Both the position numbers and the translations under genes were made by a program. A stretch of 6,146 nt of DNA, taken from assembly GCA_030607655.1 (NCBI GenBank), contig JAUWJN010000173.1:1-6146 (forward strand), read 5' to 3'. The notes under the pieces were generated by a model. That model made no database searches, had not been told where the DNA came from, and was given only the letters and a program-made list of their open reading frames with translations. Source of the DNA: a bacterium (lineage in GTDB: Bacteria > Armatimonadota > Zipacnadia > Zipacnadales > Zipacnadaceae). Below are positions 1 to 3,600 of this stretch, in pieces. Within the stretch, counting starts at the first letter, position 1. Each line of letters starts with the position of its first letter.

Positions 1-2
1 AG

Positions 3-173
3 CAGCCTGACCCGGAGGAGGCGCGTAAGTATATTTACTCCGTGCATCCGCTGGGGCGCATCGCCACTCAAGATGAGGTGGGCGAAGCGGTCGCCTTCCT
101 GGCCAGTGATGCCGCCTCGTTCATCACCGGCATCGCCCTGCCGGTGGATGGTGCAGTCACCCTGGGCTATTGA
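3..173 (+). CDS. Short-chain dehydrogenase/reductase, C-terminal fragment (5' end off window)
   Basis: An open frame enters from the left edge and ends at TGA 171-173, followed at once by TAA 174-176. Its 56 visible residues carry the C-terminal signature of classical SDR enzymes: HPLGR, then an EVGEAVAFLASDAASFITG helix-turn segment, then LPVDGAV (usually VDGG). In this family the segment forms the last helix and strand of the Rossmann fold beside the substrate pocket. The catalytic Tyr-x-x-x-Lys and the NAD(P) glycine motif lie upstream and are not visible, so neither substrate nor cofactor can be given. FabG-like reductases, glucose dehydrogenases and sugar-acid reductases all end this way. 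A cytoplasmic NAD(P)H-dependent oxidoreductase is secure; anything narrower would be a guess. Confidence 0.93.
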   Translation, partial: QPDPEEARKYIYSVHPLGRIATQDEVGEAVAFLASDAASFITGIALPVDGAVTLGY

Positions 174-207
174 TAAGGAATCCCTCTCCCGCAGTAATGA
201 ATGTCTC

Positions 208-237
208 TTGACAGTGCTAAGAGGGCCTTCCTATACT
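208..237 (+). promoter_or_regulatory. Sigma-70-type promoter upstream of the lipoprotein gene
   Basis: TTGACA (208-213) matches the -35 consensus exactly. It is followed after 18 bases by TATACT (232-237), which matches the -10 consensus at 5 of 6 positions. Transcription would start near 244, leaving an untranslated leader of about 170 bases before the GTG at 417. A small hairpin (CTCTT 205-209 with AAGAG 219-223) overlaps the -35 box and has no T-run, so it is not an obvious terminator for the SDR gene. Such a strong box pair so far from the coding region would also suit a stable RNA gene, which is relevant to the tRNA-like stretch just downstream. Confidence 0.6.
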
Positions 238-296
238 GTAACAAAACACTTGGCTTGTGTGAGCAGCCTTAAGTCCTTGCCAAAGCAATGACCAGC

Positions 297-376
297 GGCG
301 GGCTGGCCGAGGGCGACAGTCCCAAGAGCCGCTGTGCCGCCAGGCCCCGGGGGTTCGCATCCCTCCCCCTCCGCCA
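297..376 (+). other. Degenerate tRNA-Ser/Leu-like segment (possible tRNA relic)
   Basis: The right half reads like the 3' end of a serine-type tRNA. A five-pair T-stem (GGGGG 349-353 with CCCTC 361-365, one G-U) encloses the loop TTCGCAT. Then come an acceptor strand CCCCTCC (366-372), a discriminator G373 and CCA (374-376). The left half, GGCGGGC TGGCCGAG (297-311), resembles the 5' end and D-arm start of class II tRNAs, but only 5 of 7 acceptor pairs form. No anticodon stem with a seven-base loop can be drawn between them. The loop also has C where tRNAs have the nearly invariant A58. It is therefore not a working canonical tRNA. It may be a decayed tRNA, an integration-site remnant or a chance resemblance in a GC-rich leader. 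Confidence 0.3.
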
Positions 377-396
377 GCCATAAAAGGCGCTCAGAG

Positions 397-407
397 CGCA
401 CAGGAGG
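397..407 (+). repeat. CGCACAGGAGG repeat, copy 1 (ribosome binding site of the lipoprotein gene)
   Basis: First of four exact copies of this 11-base word. The AGGAGG core (402-407) lies nine bases before the GTG start at 417, so this copy is a good ribosome binding site. Confidence 0.75.
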
Positions 408-416
408 AAGCACACA

Positions 417-944
417 GTGAAGCTATTACTTGCGTTTGCGGGACGCGCTGTGCTAGTCATCGGTGGGTGCCAGAAGGCTGAGGAGCCAGAGACAGTTAGG
501 GAGGTCATTACACAACCGACGCAGGCCCCTGCGCCACAACTTACATACCGCGAGCGGAAGGCGCGAGGACTGTTAACTCCCGAGGAACTTCGCGAGGAAC
601 TGGCCTTGCAGAAGATTGAGGAAGACACTGCTGCTGGCAGGATTGATTATTACCCAGCGCCACCACCTCGGCCAGTACCAGATGAATATATTACGCCGGC
701 TCCCGTTCAACGCCCAGCAGCGACAGCAAGGACGACGAGAGTGGCATCTGAGAGGGAGATCTATTGGGCCCTGGTGAACGCTGAAGACAGGTTTGGAATA
801 TCGCGGATGGAAGAAGCAAGGGACTGGGTTTGCAAGAAGTATGGCATCACACGGAGCCAACTAGAGGCCATCGCAGTAAAAGCCCTTATGAACAACTGGC
901 CACTCCCGCCGCCACCAGGAATTCCCGCTGAGGAGTGGTACTGA
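417..944 (+). CDS. Predicted lipoprotein with a Pro-rich linker and a C-terminal helical domain; unknown function
   Basis: The 175-residue product starts at GTG 417, chosen because AGGAGG lies nine bases upstream and the frame then opens with a lipoprotein signal. That signal has Lys2, a hydrophobic stretch and a lipobox ending VIGGC, with the modified cysteine at residue 18. An Arg at residue 10 interrupts the hydrophobic core, which is unusual and lowers certainty. After the cysteine come an acidic/Pro linker (19-42), a charged helix (about 43-75), a Pro-rich stretch (78-100) and a compact segment at 111-164 with EREIYWALVNAEDRF and KYGITRSQLEAIA. The tail is WPLPPPP to EEWY. The 111-164 segment looks like a small helical domain, which I do not recognise. 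The protein is probably anchored at the outer face of a membrane. It is followed by TGA and TAG in tandem and by other membrane genes. Confidence 0.75.
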   Translation: MKLLLAFAGRAVLVIGGCQKAEEPETVREVITQPTQAPAPQLTYRERKARGLLTPEELREELALQKIEEDTAAGRIDYYPAPPPRPVPDEYITPAPVQRPAATARTTRVASEREIYWALVNAEDRFGISRMEEARDWVCKKYGITRSQLEAIAVKALMNNWPLPPPPGIPAEEWY

Positions 945-963
945 TAGACAAACAGATACCCGT

Positions 964-979
964 GCTGTTCGCGAAGCAG
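964..979. other. Imperfect dyad around TTCGCGAA
   Basis: The perfect palindrome TTCGCGAA (968-975) is flanked by CTG on the left (965-967) and G-CAG on the right (976-979). This gives a nearly symmetric 15-base element between the lipoprotein and fused membrane genes. It could be a protein-binding site or a small hairpin. There is no T-run, so it is not a terminator. A chance palindrome is quite possible. Confidence 0.2.
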
Positions 980-1015
980 TGCGTAATCCGGCAAGCCCCC
1001 AGAACAACCACAAAA

Positions 1016-1026
1016 CGCACAGGAGG
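1016..1026 (+). repeat. CGCACAGGAGG repeat, copy 2 (ribosome binding site of the mini-ORF)
   Basis: Exact second copy. Its AGGAGG (1021-1026) is seven bases before ATG 1034, which opens a 14-codon mini-ORF. It is 48 bases from the start of the fused membrane gene, too far to serve that start directly. Confidence 0.7.
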
Positions 1027-1033
1027 CGCGTGG

Positions 1034-1078
1034 ATGGGCACGACACGCGGCCAGAGCGCAAGGAGGGCAAGCAAATGA
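1034..1078 (+). CDS. Possible 14-residue leader peptide overlapping the fused membrane gene
   Basis: ATG 1034 opens the peptide MGTTRGQSARRASK and stops at TGA 1076-1078, which shares ATGA with the downstream ATG at 1075. A consensus ribosome binding site (AGGAGG 1021-1026) sits at the ideal seven-base spacing. Its codons 10 and 11 are AGG AGG and are themselves the Shine-Dalgarno of the downstream gene (1061-1066), so a ribosome translating the peptide must pass through that site. The arrangement is typical of translational coupling, where translation of the leader opens or reloads the next start. The peptide is basic, with no hydrophobic segment. It could also be a chance short frame, but RBS, spacing and overlap all agree. 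Confidence 0.45.
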   Translation: MGTTRGQSARRASK

Positions 1079-1392
1079 CGGAGGGAAAGTCTCGGTGGTA
1101 TCCCGGGCTGAAGCGAGAGAGCGGAGAAGTTGCTGTCGCTCTAGTTTTGGGCTTTATAGTGGCGGGTATTCTTTTAGCTTATTGGGGGTTTAGTTTGGTG
1201 GCATTAGGAGCGAGCGGACAGTGGGAGATAACAAAGCCATTCCAGGCGATATGGGGTGGTTTTCTGGCGTATGTGCTCAATCTACTACCGGGGTTCAGCT
1301 TTGTGTGGGCAGCCGTCAAGGTTGTCAAAGAGGGACCCGCAAAAGCTCTTTGGGCATTACAGGAAGGCTACAAGAGCACAAGTGACGACAAC
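1075..1392 (+). repeat. Tandem gene repeat, unit 1
   Basis: Unit 1 aligns with unit 2 at an offset of 354 bases, rising to 357 after a one-codon insertion in unit 2. Bases 1090-1147 are identical to 1444-1501, and 1220-1241 to 1574-1595. The codon matching the stop of unit 2 is AAC (1390-1392), so unit 1 reads through into a 12-codon bridge and then unit 2. Confidence 0.9.
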
Positions 1393-1749
1393 GTGGAGAT
1401 AGCCCAAGACGTGCCAGGAGGCAGGCAAATGACGGAGGAAAACTCTCGGTGGTATCCCGGGCTGAAGCGAGAGAGCGGAGAAGTTGCTGTCGCTCTAGTT
1501 TGGGGGTTTATAGTAGCAGCTATTTTTCTAGCTTACTGGGGGTTTAATTTAGTCGTATTAGGCGCTAAGGGAGAGTGGGAGATAACAAAGCCATTTGAGG
1601 CGGTCTGTGGTGGTTTTGTTTGGGTTTATATACTCAACCTAGCACCCGGCTTCAGCTTTGTGTGGGCGGCCGTGGAAGTGGTCAGGAAAGGCCCAGCAAA
1701 AGCTCTATGGGCATTGCAAGAGGGCTACAAGACCACAACTGAAGATTAA
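1075..1749 (+). CDS. Tandemly duplicated, fused membrane protein (two units of two helices); unknown function
   Basis: The start is ATG 1075, eight bases after AGGAGG (1061-1066). The frame is open further upstream to a GTG at 979, but that extension has no RBS and a non-hydrophobic basic sequence. The 224-residue product is two homologous units, residues 1-118 and 119-224, about 80% identical by eye. Each begins MTE, then SRWYPGLKRESGE, a first membrane helix (unit residues about 19-44), a loop with WEITKPF, a second helix (about 57-84, containing LPGFSFVWAAV or APGFSFVWAAV) and an amphipathic tail ending in PAKALWALQEGYK. Positive charges flank both ends of each hairpin, which suggests termini inside and the short loop outside, four helices in all. 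The family is not recognised. A small pore-like or accessory membrane subunit would be speculation. Confidence 0.8.
   Translation: MTEGKSRWYPGLKRESGEVAVALVLGFIVAGILLAYWGFSLVALGASGQWEITKPFQAIWGGFLAYVLNLLPGFSFVWAAVKVVKEGPAKALWALQEGYKSTSDDNVEIAQDVPGGRQMTEENSRWYPGLKRESGEVAVALVWGFIVAAIFLAYWGFNLVVLGAKGEWEITKPFEAVCGGFVWVYILNLAPGFSFVWAAVEVVRKGPAKALWALQEGYKTTTED
1416..1431 (+). promoter_or_regulatory. Internal ribosome binding site and in-frame ATG of unit 2
   Basis: AGGAGG (1416-1421) is followed seven bases later by ATG 1429, in the same frame as the fused gene. It is the counterpart of the real start at 1075, and both starts read GGCAA(G)CAAATGACGGAGG or close to it. The site could initiate a free 106-residue two-helix unit in addition to the 224-residue fusion. 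Confidence 0.6.
1429..1749 (+). repeat. Tandem gene repeat, unit 2
   Basis: Second copy of the membrane unit, 106 codons, ending at TAA 1747-1749. It has one extra codon in the second helix (GGFVWVYILN against GGFLAYVLN in unit 1). It keeps its own start signals, which indicates that the pair arose from two separate tandem genes. Confidence 0.9.
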
Positions 1750-1860
1750 CTGGAGAACACCTTTCAAACACACACGAGGGCCGGAGACGGGCTGTTTCAA
1801 CCAGGCGATTGGTAGGGGGTTTTGAGCGGTTTTCGCCGGCAATTGATAGGAAACGGCTTG

Positions 1861-1872
1861 CTCCTCAGGAGG
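1861..1872 (+). promoter_or_regulatory. Ribosome binding site inside a CTCCT/AGGAG palindrome
   Basis: AGGAGG (1867-1872) lies seven bases before ATG 1880. It is preceded directly by CTCCT (1861-1865), its complement, so CTCCTCAGGAG is a palindrome. The two halves are too close to fold fully on themselves, but partial pairing could mask the site. No clear promoter or terminator was seen in the 130-base gap 1750-1879. Confidence 0.55.
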
Positions 1873-1879
1873 GACAATT

Positions 1880-2284
1880 ATGGCTCGCAGAGTTTCGCGT
1901 CGCGTACTCCGACAACTCCGCGCTGAAGAGGAGGCAGAACGCCAGGCATACGAACCGCCGCAACAGCAGGAGGACAGACCAGTAACTCGGCCAGCGCCAC
2001 AGCAGGAGCCCGCTGACACCGAAGCGCGACAGGAGGACGATTGGGTGGGGTGCTGTATAGTGCCTCTGGGCTGCGGCTGCCTTCTGCTTGTGGTATTGCT
2101 CCCTGTCCTGCTGCTGGGTACTTATGGCCTCCCATTCATCATACATCCGGCAAGCCGACAAGTGTGGGTGCGGGGGGTAGTTATTATACTTGTCCTAGGG
2201 GCAATTGTGTCAGGACTGCTTTTTGCGCGTGTGAGGATAGCAGCGATCACCGATTTAGGAGACCCGACTTCATCCTTCCAGTAG
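1880..2284 (+). CDS. Small membrane protein with a charged Gln/Pro-rich N-terminus and a Cys cluster; unknown function
   Basis: The 134-residue product starts at ATG 1880 behind a perfect AGGAGG. Residues 1-22 are a very basic, probably helical segment (MARRVSRRVLRQLRAEEEAER). Residues 23-54 are disordered-looking and rich in Gln, Pro and acidic residues. A first membrane helix spans about 57-80 and opens with four cysteines, CCIVPLGCGC (58, 59, 65, 67). A second helix spans about 98-117, followed by a short polar tail. The long charged N-terminus is most likely cytoplasmic and the short loop between helices outside. The cysteines could be lipidated or bind metal, but neither is shown. I do not recognise the family. 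Its general plan, a soluble arm plus a two-helix hairpin, resembles that of the preceding gene without sequence similarity. Confidence 0.7.
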   Translation: MARRVSRRVLRQLRAEEEAERQAYEPPQQQEDRPVTRPAPQQEPADTEARQEDDWVGCCIVPLGCGCLLLVVLLPVLLLGTYGLPFIIHPASRQVWVRGVVIILVLGAIVSGLLFARVRIAAITDLGDPTSSFQ

Positions 2285-2292
2285 CCCCTAAA

Positions 2293-2303
2293 CGCACAGG
2301 AGG
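2293..2303 (+). repeat. CGCACAGGAGG repeat, copy 3
   Basis: Exact third copy, nine bases after the stop of the preceding membrane gene. Its AGGAGG (2298-2303) is five bases before TTG 2309, which opens a 28-codon frame ending just before the solute-binding gene. Confidence 0.65.
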
Positions 2304-2308
2304 CCCGC

Positions 2309-2395
2309 TTGCGCGCCTTAGGGCGTCAGCGCACAGGAGGGCCGTTGACGGCCTGGGGGCCTACGATGCTAATTGGCAAATCTAAGGAGGTATAA
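2309..2395 (+). CDS. Possible 28-residue leader peptide before the solute-binding gene
   Basis: A TTG start five bases after AGGAGG (copy 3) opens a frame of 28 codons that ends at TAA 2393-2395, two bases before ATG 2398. A second TTG in the same frame (2345) lies four bases after the AGGAGG of copy 4 and would give a 16-residue version. The peptide ends MLIGKSKEV, and its codons AAG GAG GTA form the Shine-Dalgarno of the next gene. The close ending and two RBS-linked starts in one frame hint at coupling. TTG is a weak start and the peptide resembles nothing known, so this is tentative. Confidence 0.25.
   Translation: MRALGRQRTGGPLTAWGPTMLIGKSKEV
2310..2333 (+). other. Stem-loop between repeat copies 3 and 4
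   Basis: TGCGC (2310-2314) pairs with GCGCA (2329-2333), and GCC (2315-2317) with GGC (2322-2324), around a TTAG loop with a four-base bulge. The right arm includes the CGCA of copy 4, so folding would sit next to that AGGAGG. There is no T-run, so it is probably not an intrinsic terminator. It could modulate access to the repeat or be incidental in GC-rich sequence. Confidence 0.3.
2330..2340 (+). repeat. CGCACAGGAGG repeat, copy 4
   Basis: Exact fourth copy, 37 bases after copy 3. It is 57 bases before the solute-binding gene, which has its own TAAGGAGG, so this copy does not serve that start directly. Confidence 0.65.
2345..2373 (+). promoter_or_regulatory. Possible promoter of the solute-binding gene
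   Basis: TTGACG (2345-2350) and GCTAAT (2368-2373) are 17 bases apart and match the -35 and -10 consensus at 5 and 4 of 6 positions. Transcription would begin near 2380, just before TAAGGAGG (2383-2390). The -35 box sits in a small palindrome GCCGT-TG-ACGGC (2341-2352), which could bind a regulator. If the mini-ORF at 2309 is translated, this promoter would bypass it. The match is moderate and untested. Confidence 0.35.
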
Positions 2396-2397
2396 CA

Positions 2398-3585
2398 ATG
2401 ACTGGCAGCAGAGGTACGCTAAGGGTGGCCCTGGTCGGCGGCCCGATGTACGACCGGCTTTATGACCGTTTTGCTGAGTTTGAGAAGGAGACCGGGTGGC
2501 AGGTTGAAATTGGTTTCAAGGATACCCACCCGGCGCTCAATGACCACATCGCCCAGGTCTATTCGAGCGGCATAGGGCAGTACGATGTTATTTCCACCCA
2601 CACTAAGTACGCGCCCAGCCAGGCCCAGTGGCTCTATCCTCTGGATGAATGGGTTACTGACGAGGAGATTGCCGAGTTTGGCCCGTCCATTATCGAGTTG
2701 GCCAGGATTAAGGGGAAATTGTACGGGTTGCCGCGCAATATTGACGTGCGGCTGCTGTACTACCGTACTGACTGGGTGGGGGAGAAGGGGCCGGAGACCT
2801 GGGAAGAGCTGGCTGACATCGCTGAGCGAGTGGCGGATTTTCCCCACCGGGCCGGATTCGTCTACCCGGGTCGGTTCTCGGGACTATTCGGTACATTCTT
2901 CGAGTTGCTGTCCTCGGCCGGCGGCCAGTTGTTCTTCGCTGACCTTCGCCCGGCCTTCAACTCCGAGGAAGGGAAATGGGCGCTCAACTATCTGCGCGAC
3001 CTGCACTTCGTCCGCAAGGTGACGCTGCCCGAGTTGCCGGATATGCACTATGACGAGGTGGCCAGTGCCTTCAAGACCAGCCGGGCCGCTATGGTCCACG
3101 ATTGGCCGGGTGGTTATGAGTATATGATCGACCCCGCGACCTCAGAGGCAGCAGGGCATGTGGGACTAGCGGCGCTGCCCAAAGGTCCCGCCGGCCTACG
3201 TTGTGCTTACGCGGGCGGGTTCACCTTTGCCATTCCCCGGAGCGTTCAGGACCTGGACGGTGCGCTGGCGTTAATGCGGTCCTTGACCTCTTACGAGTCC
3301 CAACTTCTGGAGGCGCAGGGGGGAGCTCTATCGGTCCGTCCTGCCGTCCACCAGCATATAGTAAACTCCACCGAGCCGGGTTCGTTGGAGGAACACCGCA
3401 TGCGCCTGCTCGACGAGACGGTGAGCCAGTACGCGATCATCCCCCCGAAGTTCCCGTCCTACCCGCAGGTCGAGGACACACTCTGGGAGGTGCTCCAGGC
3501 AGCCATCCTGGATAAGCTGACCGTAGACGAGGCTTTGTCATCGCTGGAGCGGAAGGTGACCGAGATAGTACAAGGTGAAGGATAG
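2398..3585 (+). CDS. Type 1 (sugar) ABC solute-binding protein without a signal peptide
   Basis: The 395-residue product has the fold signatures of cluster B/D carbohydrate-binding proteins (MalE/UgpB type). A first strand LRVALVGG is followed by a helix YDRFAEFEKETGWQVEI (23-39), then QYDVIST (61-67) and the hinge region GKLYGLPRNIDVRLLYYRTDW (106-126), which corresponds to the family signature. Next come PETWEEL (132-138), AAMVHDWPGGY (230-240), a second-lobe GGFTFAIP (273-280) and a C-terminal helix with TVDEALSSLERKVTEI. Family members normally have 400-450 residues including a 20-30 residue export signal. Here the sequence starts almost directly at the first mature strand. The start is firm: TAAGGAGG sits seven bases before ATG 2398, and an in-frame TAA at 2383-2385 rules out a longer product. 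It may act in the cytoplasm, for example as a sensor or inactive relic. No permease or ATPase is nearby. Confidence 0.9.
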   Translation: MTGSRGTLRVALVGGPMYDRLYDRFAEFEKETGWQVEIGFKDTHPALNDHIAQVYSSGIGQYDVISTHTKYAPSQAQWLYPLDEWVTDEEIAEFGPSIIELARIKGKLYGLPRNIDVRLLYYRTDWVGEKGPETWEELADIAERVADFPHRAGFVYPGRFSGLFGTFFELLSSAGGQLFFADLRPAFNSEEGKWALNYLRDLHFVRKVTLPELPDMHYDEVASAFKTSRAAMVHDWPGGYEYMIDPATSEAAGHVGLAALPKGPAGLRCAYAGGFTFAIPRSVQDLDGALALMRSLTSYESQLLEAQGGALSVRPAVHQHIVNSTEPGSLEEHRMRLLDETVSQYAIIPPKFPSYPQVEDTLWEVLQAAILDKLTVDEALSSLERKVTEIVQGEG

Positions 3586-3600
3586 CCTCTGCTAATACAT

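Noticed and set aside
182..225. Possible terminator of the SDR gene (CCCTCT with AGAGGG)
   Set aside because: The loop would be 32 bases, no T-run follows, and it overlaps the promoter at 208-237.
297..376. Selenocysteine tRNA or another intact tRNA
   Set aside because: No TCA or other anticodon in a seven-base loop with a five-pair stem can be found, and the acceptor stem has two mismatches.
269..628. Minus-strand open frame opposite the lipoprotein gene and its leader
   Set aside because: It is antisense to a better-supported gene and has no recognisable domain.
979..1074. Upstream extension of the fused membrane gene to GTG 979 (32 extra residues) or to GTG 1030
   Set aside because: The extension from 979 has no RBS. 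GTG 1030 is only three bases after AGGAGG 1021-1026. ATG 1075 has AGGAGG at eight bases and matches the start of unit 2 (MTE).
2041..2385. Plus-strand open frame of 114 codons overlapping the Cys-rich membrane gene
   Set aside because: It lies in another frame within 1880-2284 and its ATG has no RBS; its composition is low-complexity and without domain features.
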